The notes under the pieces were generated by a model that was not told the origin of the DNA, ran no database searches, and was given only the letters and a program-made list of their open reading frames with translations. Both the position numbers and the translations under genes were made by a program. A stretch of DNA of 64,000 nt from Panagrolaimus kolymaensis (lineage: Eukaryota > Nematoda > Chromadorea > Rhabditida > Panagrolaimidae), in contig JAJQJQ010000066.1 of NCBI GenBank assembly GCA_028622995.1, forward strand, positions 434,001 through 498,000, in the 5' to 3' direction. Each line of letters begins with the position of its first letter. Position 1 is the first letter of the stretch. This document shows positions 1 to 12,147 of the stretch, piece after piece.

Positions 1-3000
1 AGCGTAAGAAGAAATAAAAAGAAGACAAATTTGAAGCGCCGCTTTTTTTTTTTGCTTTTTGCGCAGCGGCAAAACTTCAAAGTGAAAACCCCAAAAAATA
101 ACACTAAAGGAGGTCCTCGCTATATATTTTTTTCTTTAATTTCCCGCTAAAGTAATGCGCTTTTGTTTTTGTGAAGAAAAAAAATAGTGTAAAAAGGAAG
201 TGTCTTTTGATGTTGATGCGACACAAAGAAACTACAAAATGATGATGATGTGGTCATTCATTATCTTCACCTAAGGGCAGCTACTATCAAGGGAGTTAAA
301 AAGGTTAAAAATTAACAAAATTCCCAAATACCATTCTCGAAAATAATAATCAAAGTTAGTTTAATGCCCTCAGGGCATTTTAGCTTTTTAACCTTCTTTT
401 TTTCTTTTTTTAAGTTTGAAAATTGATGACAAAATTTTATTTTTTTTTAAGCAACACAAAAAAGTATTCATTTTCTTTTTTTTCTTTTCCTCTTGGGTGT
501 GTGACTAAGTCCTCCTCTTTTAAGTTAAAGCAACAACACAAGGAAAGGAAAACCTTTACCTATAGTTGAAGGCAAAAAATAAAATAAAATAAAAAGATGA
601 ACAACAACAAGGAAAAAATAATTCAATCGATATAAATGAAATGAGTGCTTATAAAAATTTAGAGGGTCTTTTTAATATAACTTTGACTAAAATAGAAGAA
701 AAAAAAGGAGGAAGCGAATGCGTTAATAATGAGAGAAAGAGGAAATTGAAAAGTGAGAAAAATAAGAGATAGAAAAGATAGGAGGAAATGCAAAGATTTG
801 TTGGTGAATAAAAAAGTGATTAAAATAATAAAAGAATAAAATAAAAGCTTGGTAAAAAATGGGGAATTTGAAGTCAAAATATCATCCATTAGTTAGTTTA
901 TTAATACCAGCCGATAAAACAAAATATCAATTAATTCAAAAATAAAATCTTCGGGATTTTTCATATTTAACAAACTTGAAAATAGGAAAAATCATATTCA
1001 AAAAAATAAAATTATCACCAAAGTCTTAAAAGTTTTTCTTCTTCGTTATTACGATTCTAAAACACATTTAAAAGTCCCCATATTTTTAAGGAACAATAAC
1101 AACAATTCTTTCTCAAATTTTATTCTTTCAATTAAAAGCATTAAAACTGGCTCTTAACAAAGCTCAATTTCAATTGGAAAACTATTTTCTTCATTTTAAT
1201 GGGAGCAATAAAAAGTTTTTTGACCATTTTCATTTGCTTCGTTGAAAAAAAGCGAGCTATCGAGCTACTAAAAGCTTCCGAACGAGAATAAAAAAGTAAA
1301 TTGTCACATTTTTTTAATTCTCGAATTAAAAAAAAGAGAGGAGACATGTTATTTTCCATTTTTTTGACAGCTAGCTTTTCCTCAAAAAAGGGAGTCACAG
1401 TCTAAAGTCCGTCGGCTTCTAAAACTGGACTTGAAAAAGCTTAATCTATCTATTTTTCACACTTTAGTCGGATGAAAGCAAGGAAAAGAAATATGAAACA
1501 ATAAAACCGGGAATAATTTTGGCTATTTTGCTCGCGATGAACTTCAAAAAAAGAACAAAAAAATGATCTAAAAAAATTAGAGCTTTTATTATTTTTTTGA
1601 ATGTAAGAACATGAATCAGAAAAATTGTTTGGGGAAACAAAGACAAAAAATGTTCTTGGAAATTCCTTTACATTGATAAGAATATTATTGTCCGCTACTG
1701 AATATTTTTTTTGTAATCCACCACAAAAAAATGTGCTTAAAATCCTCACTGACTAACTCAATTGTAAGTAACTCCATCTGTAGGCGGGTCTCAAATTTAT
1801 GTTTATTTTAGCCAAAATCCTCCAATCACCATATGTGATGCGATATCTTTTCCGAAGCATACCATCTCAAAAGCAATATGACAAGGCTTGATTTTCAAAA
1901 ACATAACAATCAAATAAAATAAACTTTTATCTATTTTTTTTTTCTCCCAACAAAAAATAGATATATTGCCGCATACACTTAAAAGCACTTTTTCGATGTT
2001 TTTTTTTCTCAAAAAATATATACTAAAGAAAAAAAATAAAATAGACAATATTTTAAATAAAAAAATCTACCGACAAAGGAATTTGCCGCCAAAAAGAAAA
2101 AATTCATTGCTTAGGGTTTTTTTGAATGAAAAAAAGGAAAGAAGAAAGGCTTAACATTAGTGTCCAATAACAACAACATCCAACCAACAAACCAATAAAA
2201 CTTTTAAAGTTTATCTTTTTTCCTATTTAAAAAAACTTCTTTTGAATTTTGGTAAAGTCCTCTTTGCTGTTCTTTTGATTTTGCGACAAAAAGATAAAGT
2301 TTAAAAAACTTTAAAAGACGATTCCGAATTTAAATGGCTTCAATGTGCAAGCTTGTTTTAAATGTACAAAAAATAAAAACAAAAAAAATAAACTCGAAAA
2401 AAAAGATAGGGAAATGGATAAAATTAAATTTTATTTGTTAGCGGTGGAAAGATTTTGATCAAATGTAAAAATTAAAAAATATCGAAATAAAAAAAGCTAA
2501 ATAATGAAAAATTTAAAGAATAAAAAATAATAAAACAGCTAAAGTATCGTTTTTAAAATAAATGAAAATATCCCAAAACAGAAGTTCGGTATATTAGCAA
2601 ACATCTTAAACTTATTTACATATACTTCATGCATGTGCAAAGAATGATTATTATTCAATATCCTATTTTTTTACAACCAAGCCATTTTATTTTTCCACAT
2701 ATATATTTTTTTACTACTTCACTAAAAAATCGACCAAACCTTTCTTTTTTCATTTTCTTTTTCAGAAAGCATAGCAATTTGTCATTCGATGGCGCGGCGG
2801 CGCCGCCAAGGGCAGCAGATGAAAATCCTCCAACATACGCACGAGCACGCTCGTCCTCGTTGCCCAACCCTATCTATTTCTTTCTCATTTTTATTTTCAT
2901 TTTTGACTTTTTGCTTTTTTACTTTTTGCCACCCAATAGGCGGCAGTAGCAACCGATCCATCGAAAATTTTAAAAAAGCTTTTTTTTCCTTCCTAAAAGC

Positions 3001-4531
3001 AATAAAAGTGCCCCTCATGAAAAATAAATAAACGAGAGATAGAAGAATAGATTACTCCTTTTTTATCTGCTATTGTTTCTCGGATTGGAAAAAAAGGTTT
3101 TATTTTTCTCCTGTTGAGTTTTTTACCTTAAAACTTTTTCAAACGATCTTAAAAAGCAGATGAAAAAAATTCTAAGCATTACAGTAGCTTCCCGTAAATC
3201 TAGGCAAATTTTGAAACCTATAAAAGCAGTCAATAGAATCATAACACGAAGAAAATAAAATTAAGGAAGTAACAAATTTTTTGTTGTAAAAAAATAAATT
3301 TGGCAACTAAATAAAGTGAAAATGTCCGGAAATAAGAAACCGGAAATAAAGGCGAAATTGAGAGTTTTTTAAAAGACAAAGTTCAATTTTTTTTCTCCAC
3401 CCAAAAGTTTTGCAAAAAGAATAAAAATAAGCTGTTTTGTTTAGTGAGAAAAATACATAATATTGAATTTTATGTTTTTGTTTAAAAAAGAGTATCAACA
3501 ACACCTTAGAAAACTTTTGACAATGTCCAATATCAATCACGGAAAACTCTCATGATTTTTATTCGCAGATACAAAATGGTCGAACGCTACAGTAATATTT
3601 AGATTATAAAGTAACTTTTTTTAAAGAAAGCAGACGCTAACATAAATATATTTTTTATATAAATTTAACAATTTTTCTTTCTTCAAACAATTTTGTAAAT
3701 CGTTTTTCTTACTTTTTTCATTCACAAAAATTGTGTTTCTTTAAAAATAGGGGAAGATGAAACACCAGGGGGTAGTATTGAACAACAACAGAAATAAAAA
3801 CTTTTTAAACACTTTTTCACACATTTAAAAAAGGCGGCTTAAAGCAAAGCAAAAATAAAAGTGTCAGAAGAAGGGCGAGAAAAAAAAATTATTTGAAGAA
3901 AAAAAAATTTTTCTTTTTTTCCTGCGTTTTTTCTCTTCTTCTTCTGCAATCAGTTAAAGCAATCAGTCAATTTTCATTGAATGTTTTTATGCTATGTATT
4001 TTTGCCGCCACAGCAATAGCAATAGCAACCAACAAACCCCGCTAGCAATCATCAATGTTTGAATGTGTTGTCTCTTCTCGCTCGTTTGCTACTTCTCATC
4101 TTCTCGTTTTTTTTCTTTCTGATATCACAACACAGTGTTAAAAAAATTTTTAGTCGGCAACTTCAAAAGCACGAAAAAAAGCGAAAAAGAAATCAGCGAG
4201 AAAAAATGGTGTTCCTTTTCATTGCTTTTTTAATGCGTGATCACTTTTTTTTTTCGCAGCGGGCAAAATAAAAAAATCAAATGGCAATCATTTTTGCCTG
4301 TTATTTAAGCAAAAAATAATAGACAAGCACTGAGGATTCAAAAGTGGAGAAATTAACTTACATAGTTTTAGCGAAATAAAAGTTAGAAATGTCCCAGAAA
4401 AATTTAAAAAAAAATCGTGCTGAAGAAGTAACAGAATAACTCTTTTTTTTAAGCGACTCCTAACACAAAAAATCAACTCGCGACATGCTTTTTTCTTCAT
4501 TTAACCAAAATTTATCAATACTAGAAGCTAC
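1..4531. other. Gene-free AT-rich stretch
   Basis: No open frame here has recognisable protein similarity. The frames that exist are short and rich in Phe, Lys, Ser and Leu because they come from A and T runs, and several overlap one another on opposite strands. The one compositional break is a GC-rich patch around 2790-2870 containing a 12-base perfect palindrome at 2796-2807 (GGCGGCGCCGCC). It may be promoter or spacer DNA of a gene outside the window; I cannot tell. Confidence 0.6.
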
Positions 4532-4548
4532 GCCGGCCTTCGGCCGGC
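4532..4548. repeat. Short GC-rich hairpin
   Basis: GCCGGCC, a TTC loop, then GGCCGGC: a perfect 7-bp stem with a 3-base loop, set in sequence that is otherwise nearly all A and T. It lies about 90 bases before the 27-bp tandem repeat. No T run follows that would suggest a terminator. Confidence 0.6.
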
Positions 4549-4635
4549 CAAGAAATTAAAAATGAATAAGCATAGCTCTTATTACTGTATCATATCCCTT
4601 TTCTGAATACTATCTACAATTTTGATCTTGTGCCC

Positions 4636-4905
4636 TATCTCGATCCCATGCCGTCTCCGGATGCTATCATGTTTTTTAAAGCTAACGCATCCTTCACTTT
4701 ATTTTGGTCCTTGGATCCTTCCGCTGATATTTATTTATTGGATCTTTCTCGAGATAATAGTTCCATGAATCCATGTCCTGCTATTAGCTTCATGGATCCT
4801 TCTCCTAATAATAGCACCATGGATCTTTGTTCAGCTATTATCTCTATCGATCCTTGCTCTGATATTAGCTCCATGGATCCCTCCCCAGCTATTAGGTCCT
4901 TAATG
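4636..4905 (+). repeat. Degenerate 27-bp tandem repeat, open in frame
   Basis: About nine to ten units. A GATC-like anchor recurs at 4660, 4687, 4714, 4741, 4768, 4795, 4822, 4849 and 4876, exactly 27 bases apart. The early units are the most diverged. Because 27 is a multiple of three, the + strand stays open from 4630 to 4956 and would encode a nine-residue repeat of the form D-P-S-P-A-I-S-S-M. The minus strand is also open across the units from about 4920 to 4735, with a Gly-Ser-Met-Glu-Leu-Ile pattern. I see no flanking exon, signal peptide or family match, so this is a minisatellite relic or an unrecognised repetitive exon. Confidence 0.7.
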
Positions 4906-4956
4906 CTTCCTCAAAAGAAAACCGCCACTCATCACCGTTTCATTTCTATGAAATGA

Positions 4957-7900
4957 GAATGCAAAATCCTTTTCTTCTCTTTTTCATTCTTTTTTTCCTT
5001 CCTTTTGCTTGATTGAAAATAGAAAATTTGCATTGAGGCAGAGACGCACTAACAGACAATGAAAATTGTAGAGAAGGAATCAAGCATTTTCATTTTATTT
5101 TCTTTGCATCAAAAAAATTGTTAGTTGTAAAATAAAAACCAAATCAAATTTTTTGTATTATTTGTTCCATTAATGATAGATAAACTTTAAAGCATTTAAA
5201 AGAACAATCAAAATTAAAGAAAATGGATGGATCTTAACCTTGGAAAAAAATCATTCAATAACAAAAAACGAATAATAAGAAAAAAAGATATTAATTGTTT
5301 GACCAAACGAGGGCGAGGAAGCAAGAGTACAGAGTTTCATTCCTTCTAACATTAGAATCTTTTTATGGCCATTTAATTTTCCTCTCATTTTGGGAAATGA
5401 ATGAACGCAAAAACGACGTAATTAACTTTTTATGGTATTTGTTTAAATAAATTGCTATTAATTAAAATGACTAAAGGCAAAATTGCATTTAGTAAAAATT
5501 GTTTTTTGGCGCTTAATTGGTAGATAGCCGAATCAAAAAGAATGTTAAAGAAAATCAGAGAATGAGGATATCTTAAATTTTAGAAGAAAAAATTGTAATT
5601 TTTGACACAAAAATCATTTGACAAAAGATTTATTTTTTTGATTTACACAAAATTTCTTCCTTTTTTAACCTAAAAATAAAAAACTCCATCAAAAAAAATA
5701 TATGGAAGTATTGTTTCGCGCAAAAAATATTCTCCCAAAAAAACAATGAGGCAAATAAAGAAGAAGCAATGGCGCGAAAGAAAGAAAGGCCACTGTTTTT
5801 ACAATCTCATCATTTTTTTATGGAGAAAACAAAAAAATGATGAGAAAAAATATATTTTTTCTTGACTTTTTCTTTTTTGATGACAGCTGGAAGAGAATAG
5901 AAAATATATTATTTTAATAAATTAAGAGTGAAGCGAGTGTTTATGGACATCATCATCTTCATCTCTAAACTCAAACACTAAGTTCAAGACAGACGACAAC
6001 AATAGCATTTTCTTTAGCCCCTTTTTGCATGCATGAATTGAAGAAGAAAAAAAGTGGAGCTTTAACTTGGTGTATGAGACGAGGTCATTCAGTTCGTCTA
6101 AGATTTTTTGAATGAAGATTGTTTACAGTTTTTTAAGGATCTTAAATTTTGGTCTAGAAGATTGCTTGAAATGAAAATAAAGGCTAGTTTTTGGCTTTAC
6201 GAAAGTATAATAATAAACTATCTTTAATTTTTTTCGTGAAAACTAAAAAAGGTAGCAAAAAAAAAAAAGGATTTTATAAATGACACACACTTGACTAAAA
6301 AATGAAAAATAAGTTTGAAAACTAAATCTCAAGAGGGTTTTGAATATGCTTCTTCTTCTTCTCGCTTTCACTTTTCAAAGTGCACATTGAAAAGCTGATT
6401 TTCAAGTAGCAAGCTACAAAAAAAATTCAGTAGCTAAAATACTAACTTTTTTTGTTTGTTGAAACTAGAAATCAAAAGATTAAAAAAGTAAAATAAAATT
6501 CAGTTTTTTGTTCCAATTTTTTCATTTTTGCAACAAAACCATAAATAATTAATAAAATTGTTAAGGAAAGGCTAAACTCTATTTATTAGCTATATATGAT
6601 AACTAACTATCACCCAAATTAATTTATCAATGAAGACTCAAAAACTAAAAGATATATTTTTCTACGGGCATGAATAAATTTTTTTCAACTTTAAAAAAGC
6701 GTCATTGAATTCTCATCAACTCTTTTTTTTCTTCTTTTTTTTTTTGCAATCATTATTTAGTTGTCGCTTTCATTTCGTCTTCTTCTTTTTCCATTTCTCT
6801 TTCTTCCATTTTTAGCTTTGATCTTGCCGACAGCCGCCGCTTTTTTTCGACACTGAATGATGATATTGCGCTTTTTTACACGCACCAAGCACGTTTTTTG
6901 TCCATCCAACAAAAAAAAAGAGACAACAACTAACTAACTAACAACAACACACGCACAATTTATTCAAAACAAAGCTTTTTTGGGATTTTTCCTTTTCTTT
7001 TGAGATTGAAAAAAGGCTTGCTTCTTTGTTTAGTTATTTAGATATTTAAAATAAGTAATTTATAATAGCATAAAAATTAATTTTCTTGTTGAATTTAATT
7101 TTTAAAATGTTTTTACCTTTGCTTTTTTTGCCTTTTAACCTTTGTTTTTTGTGAAGTCATTTGGGAAAAAAAGAATATTCTTTGTCCTTTGAAAGCGACA
7201 ACGACAACAAAAAAAAGTTTGGAAGAAGAAAATTAATGATTAAACATATAAAAAAAGTATTATGTATAATGTCGGTAAATTTAAAAGAGTTTTTTATTTT
7301 AATACAAAAAAGAGCCATAAAAAAGCGGCAAACTTCAAAGCATTTGGCTGCCAACTTCTTGGATGAAAAACTGATACAGAAGAAAGAAAGGACAAGAAAA
7401 AAGAAATCAAATCAGCTCAAGAAAAGTGAATAATGAGAATAAATGATAAAAAAAATTCTTTCATTTTTGAGTTGTTTTTGGTTTTAAAAAAAAGCAATTT
7501 GGAATAATGCTTTACACATTTGAAAAAAATCAGGGGCAAATCTAGGTAAATACAATAATTAAATAAATTATGCATTTCACAATGTATGTATTTTGTCTAA
7601 TAAAACTGATTCACTAAGTTGTATGAGAAAATTAATACCCTCAACCAATAATTAGTAAAGTAAACGTAATTTAATAGTAGGTAAAGTTGAAGGTATCTCG
7701 AAGAAAACATATGTGTAAATAATTTGAAATTTAGAGATTATGTAAATGCAATTTGTGCTTTGTGTCCCTTAATTTGCTCATAGTTTGTAAAAAATAAATT
7801 GTAACATTTTTGTCAAAGAAAGTTTATAGCAGATCATATTATCCTTTATGTATGACGATTTTAAAAATAATAAGCACACTCTGATTCTTATGAATTTTAT

Positions 7901-8322
7901 TAAAAGCATAAAAATAAAAAAGGTTCGTAAAAAAGAGTTGGTCGACCACACAAAGTTCAGGTGACATTTTTAGTAGTGATAATTAGTATTTTGTTAAATT
8001 TGCTTCCAACTTCTTTGTTTGATCTCTCTATTTCTAAGTAAACCCATATTAAATAATAATAACAAGTAATTTTTAATTCCATGTACAAATACATATGTCC
8101 ATACATATGTAAGTTTCCCTCAAAATAAAATTACCACTTTTAACTTTTTTTTATTTCGTTAAAAATAAATTCATTTTTTTATTCAATTTTTATTAAATAA
8201 AGAAAGCTAAAAATTAAAACTTAATTAAATAAAGAAGTTGAAAGTACTATCAATAATTTGATTAAAGTTAATATGTTTCTGAAACTTTCAAGATTTTAAT
8301 AATCACTTTTTAAAAATTGTGA
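4957..8322. other. Gene-free AT-rich stretch
   Basis: Long A and T runs and short lysine-rich frames, none with family character. The last few hundred bases precede the chemoreceptor-like gene and presumably hold its promoter. No distinct motif was recognised. Confidence 0.5.
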
Positions 8323-9681
8323 ATGTTGACGATGAGTGGAAACAACAGTTCATTTGATTTGGATGTATTTTATAATATTACTTTATATTTTGATGAGAAG
8401 AATGTTGTGGCATATAAAATTTATCAAATATTTGCTTTTATTTCACTCATTTTTTCATTTGCAGCATTAATTTATTTGATTTTTAAAGAATGTCCCGTAT
8501 TTGGTCATAATACAGCAAAGTAAGTAGAGGATTAAAAAAAAATTCTTTTAAAATTGTGAAATCAAATTGCATCTCGGGATTGATAGACTAGTAAAGTATT
8601 TTATGAAAAATTTCCAATATAATGGTTTTAAGAAATTAAAAAATATTTTATAAACCTTTTTTTTCAGAATTATAGCAATTGGTTATAAAATGACAAAAAT
8701 AATTCAAAGTTCGATGGCTTTGGCCCTCACCACTCTTCTCGTAAATTTTCATTATAGTATTTTCTTTCCATGCATTTTATATTTGCATAGTTTTATTTAC
8801 GTTGCATCCCTTCAATTTTGCCTTTTTTCATTATTGATGGTTATTGATATCGCGGTTAGAAGTCATATAAAATGTTGTAATTATGGATCAAATTTTTTAT
8901 CCATTATTTTTATTCTTGCTTTAATTATTTTTACTATCGGTTTATCATTTTTAATTTGGTATATCGTTGGTTTATGCTCATATAATTATTTTATTATTGT
9001 TTTTATTTGCGTTAATGGGTTATTACATCTTAATAATGTTGTGGTAAGTTTTCGATGCTTCTAAAATCCTAATATCGACCACTATTCAACCAAAAAATGA
9101 AAGCTTTTGGAATTCCATGAGCTTTAAACTTATTCAAAAATTAAAGGTCCAAATCATTTCCATATTTTAGCTTGCAATATATCTCACAAAAATTGTTAAA
9201 GAAATGCGACGAAAATCTGTTTTATCGAGTTCATTAACAGAAAGACATGAGGTAAAAGAAAAATTTGAACAAATGAACTTTGCTTTAATCTTACTTTATT
9301 TTTGCTTCAGTGCTCTAAAAATTTAGAATTATTACAACATTTGCTACCCAAAATTATAATTGGTTTAGCGTGTGGCACTTTATCCCTTCTTGGTTCATTA
9401 ACAGCAAATTATATTATTCCATCAGGTCCATATGTTGGTTATGCCGCTTGTTATATTGTAAGCCCCCATTTTTTTTGTCACAAAGTTCAAGATGAAAAAA
9501 AAATTTATTTTAGTGGTATGAAATTGGTTCGATTTCGACGTCTGGTTTTGAATTATGGCTTGGAGTAAAACATCGATTTTGCAATAAACAAAATACCATA
9601 CAAACAATATCCAAGCGCATTGCTACAGTTCAAACAGTTGATGATCATATTGAAAGTTTAAAACAAATTTGGGAAAAGTAA
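8323..9681 (+). CDS. Nematode seven-transmembrane chemoreceptor-like protein
   Basis: Five exons: 8323-8519, 8668-9043, 9171-9251, 9311-9457 and 9514-9681. They join in frame to 322 residues, and every intron is GT..AG. A second in-frame ATG lies three codons in, so the exact start is uncertain. Seven hydrophobic segments can be read in order: one in exon 1, three in exon 2, a fifth spanning the exon 2/3 junction, a sixth in exon 4, and a seventh crossing the exon 4/5 junction. The N-terminus has two possible N-glycosylation sites and no cleaved signal peptide. The C-tail is basic and about 45 residues long. Length and topology fit the nematode serpentine receptor families (Sra/Srab-type most likely), which act in sensory cilia as G-protein-coupled odorant receptors; the subfamily is inferred. 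An AATAAA lies at 9894-9899. Confidence 0.72.
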
Positions 9682-10270
9682 ACGTAAAACAAAAAATGAC
9701 AATTGCAATTACAGCCATCATAAATTTTAAACAAATTTAATAATATATTTAATAATTTTAGTGTATTTAATTATAGATAAATTTTGTTTTACTCAATCAG
9801 CAAGCATTGTATCTTTAAAAAAATATTAATAACAAACGCCGTGGAAAACTTTAAAAAGCAAGCTTACATATATGCTTCTTACTTTAATTTCTTAATAAAA
9901 TTTGGACATTTTATTTGACAGAGTTATACTTATATGTTTCTGGAAAACTCCATTTCAAAATGTGTTCTACGTTGTGCAAAAGTTCAAGCTTTTTTTCTTC
10001 TTTGCTCATCTTTGCTCAGTCGTTGTTAATACTTTTGGAAAAGAACGTTTCTCTTTCTCTCTTCTATTTGTTGTTCAAAGATCTCTCCTCCCTTTCTCTT
10101 CTCTCTGTTTTCACTAAAAATGGACCAAAAATCGGTTGTTGTTTTTGCGTAAACAAAAAGAAAGACTCACAACGTTGCTATTTTTTTTTGTTGTTGTTGC
10201 TTTTCTTTCACTTTGCATTCATTATTCATTCACTCTCATTTTTCTTCGTTTTCCATAGTTTGGTCGAATT
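9682..10270. other. Intergenic spacer before the selenium-binding protein gene
   Basis: 589 bases between two genes on the same strand. It holds the chemoreceptor 3' end, then a pyrimidine-rich tract (about 10010-10250) leading to the splice-acceptor-like site at 10257-10258. Long frames in the tract are Phe/Ser/Leu-rich and do not look coding. Confidence 0.5.
10257..10258 (+). promoter_or_regulatory. Candidate trans-splice acceptor
   Basis: A pyrimidine-rich stretch ends in CCATAG 12 bases before the ATG at 10271, with no exon visible upstream. That is the usual placing of a spliced-leader acceptor in nematodes. An upstream non-coding exon is the alternative. Confidence 0.45.
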
Positions 10271-12027
10271 ATGCTCTCTTCAATTTTACCTGATATTCTT
10301 AATCCTTCTATTAAAGAACCCGATGTGACTGGTCCAGGATATGCAAGTCCAGCGGAAGCTTGTAAAGGTCCGCGTGAAAAATTTATGTTTATTACATGTC
10401 CATCATCAGAACCGGATAAAGCTCCCGACGCTTTAGTTACAATTGATGTGGATCCTAAATCAGAAACATATGGTCAAGCAATATGTAAATTAATGATGCC
10501 AAATTTGGGTGATGAAATTCATCATATGGGATGGAATATTTGTTCATCATGTCATAATTGTAAAGATAAAAAACGATCCCATTTAATTATTACATGTTTA
10601 TTATCTTCGCGAATTTATATTGTTAATGCTGAAGATCCAGCAAATCTTATTTTAACTAAAACAATTGAAGGTGAAACTTTAAAAAAGTTTGATGTTCATT
10701 TTCCTCATAGCATTCATTGTCTTGCTGATGGAAATATTATGATTAGCACTCTTGGTGATGCAAGCGATAATAATAAATGTGAGCTTTTAAATTTGTTTTC
10801 ATACTTAAAATTAAACAAAAAGTAAAACTATTTTTTATGAAGCTTCGTTTCAGCTTTAAGGTGTTATACGAGTTGAGAGATTATTATTTTTAGGTGATTT
10901 CTTATTAATTGATAGCAAAACTTTTGAACCAGTTGGAACTTGGGTTAAAGGTGATATAAACAAAGGCAATAAGCTTTTTTGTTATGATTTCTGGTATCAA
11001 CCTTATCATAAAGTTTTATTTTCAACTGAATGGGGCTCTCCCAAATGTGTCACTAAACAATTTAAAATGACTGATGTTGCTTTAGGTTGGTTTGTTTCAA
11101 ATTTTATTTATGTTTTTATCGGGTTCTTTTATTTTAGGATATTATGGACATAAAGTTAACATTTTTGATTTCCCCGAAGGAACTCTTCGTCAAACGATAA
11201 CTCTTGAAGGCGATGAAGGATGGTGCCCATTTGAAATTCGATTCAAACATGATCCCAAAGATCGAAATTGCTTTTTAATTACCGCTCTTGGTTCAGCCTT
11301 ATATCATCTTTGGAAGGATAGCGATCAAGATACAGAATGGAAGTACCGTGTGGCAGTTTCGATTCCATCTAAAACTGTTAAAAATTGGAATTTACCTATT
11401 ATGCCTTCTTTACCCACAGATTTAGTTATTTCTATGGATGATAATTATCTTTTTATGTCTAATTGGGCTCATGGTGATATACGAATGTATGATATTCGTG
11501 ATCCATTCAGTGTCAAACTAGTTGGAAGAGTTTTTATTGGTGGTAGCATTCATAAAGAAAGTGGAGTCATCGTTGAAGAAGATTCTGAATTAGTTGTATG
11601 CTTTTTGCATCTTTGCTTAGTCTTTATTAAAATGGCTTTATTTTAGGGTCAACCTGAAGCAACATATGTAAAAGGAATTAAAATTGAAGGTGGCCCACAT
11701 CGTCTTCAAGTCAGTCTTGATGGCAAACGATTATATGTTACCACACAACTTTTCTCTCCATGGGAACGTTAATTTTATCCACAAAATTTTATAAGCGGTG
11801 GAAAACTCATTCAAGTTGATGTTGATACTGAAACTAAAGCTGCTTCAAATCGACTCAAAATCAATCAAGATTTTCTTGTTGATTTTGGAACTCTTTTTGA
11901 TAATGGTGTCCCATATTTTGCTCATGAACTTCGTTATCCCGGCGGCGATTGTGTTTCAGATATCTTTTTATGCACTGATAAAGATGCTGATAGCCGTGGA
12001 TGTTGTAATAAAAATGACTGTGATTAG
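10271..12027 (+). CDS. SELENBP1: Selenium-binding protein / methanethiol oxidase, with in-frame TAA
   Basis: Exons 10271-10778, 10894-11085, 11138-11595 and 11647-12027, all with GT..AG introns. Together they cover the whole SELENBP1 family fold. The family oxidises methanethiol to hydrogen peroxide, formaldehyde and hydrogen sulfide. Visible family signatures are the N-terminal GPGY..P.EA, the HHMGWN-x-CSSC segment at residues 84-94 with the conserved cysteines, LLSSRIY, the HSIHCLADG metal-site region, STEWGSP, and near the C-terminus AHELRYPGGDC. The frame is interrupted by TAA at 11770-11772 (codon 428), inside the conserved SPW-x-x-FYP motif. The next 85 codons, to TAG at 12025-12027, remain clearly homologous. 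As written the product stops at 427 residues; read through it would be 512 codons, against about 470 in human. The stop is a nonsense allele, a sequencing error or, less likely, recoding. AATAAA lies at 12102-12107. Confidence 0.88.
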
Positions 12028-12147
12028 AGCCAAACTAAACTGTAGCTTTGTATAATAATATTTTGTCTAATATGAAAGTTCCATTTTTTTTTATAAAATT
12101 TAATAAATAAAAAATACACATTTTGTATAAATAATAAACACACAAAA

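Noticed and set aside
7161..7433. 90-codon Lys-rich frame
   Set aside because: No family character; an equally long frame lies on the other strand, consistent with A-run sequence.
9902..10328. Phe/Ser/Leu-rich frames before the SELENBP gene
   Set aside because: They come from the pyrimidine tract preceding the acceptor-like site, and the SELENBP frame itself starts at 10271.
11770..11772. Selenocysteine or altered genetic code at the SELENBP stop
   Set aside because: The codon is TAA, not TGA, and selenium-binding proteins of this family do not use selenocysteine. Other genes here end normally in TAA.
11768..11796. A mini-intron (GT..AG, 28 bases) that would remove the SELENBP in-frame stop
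   Set aside because: 28 bases is shorter than introns elsewhere in the window, and its removal shifts the frame, destroying the conserved sequence that follows.
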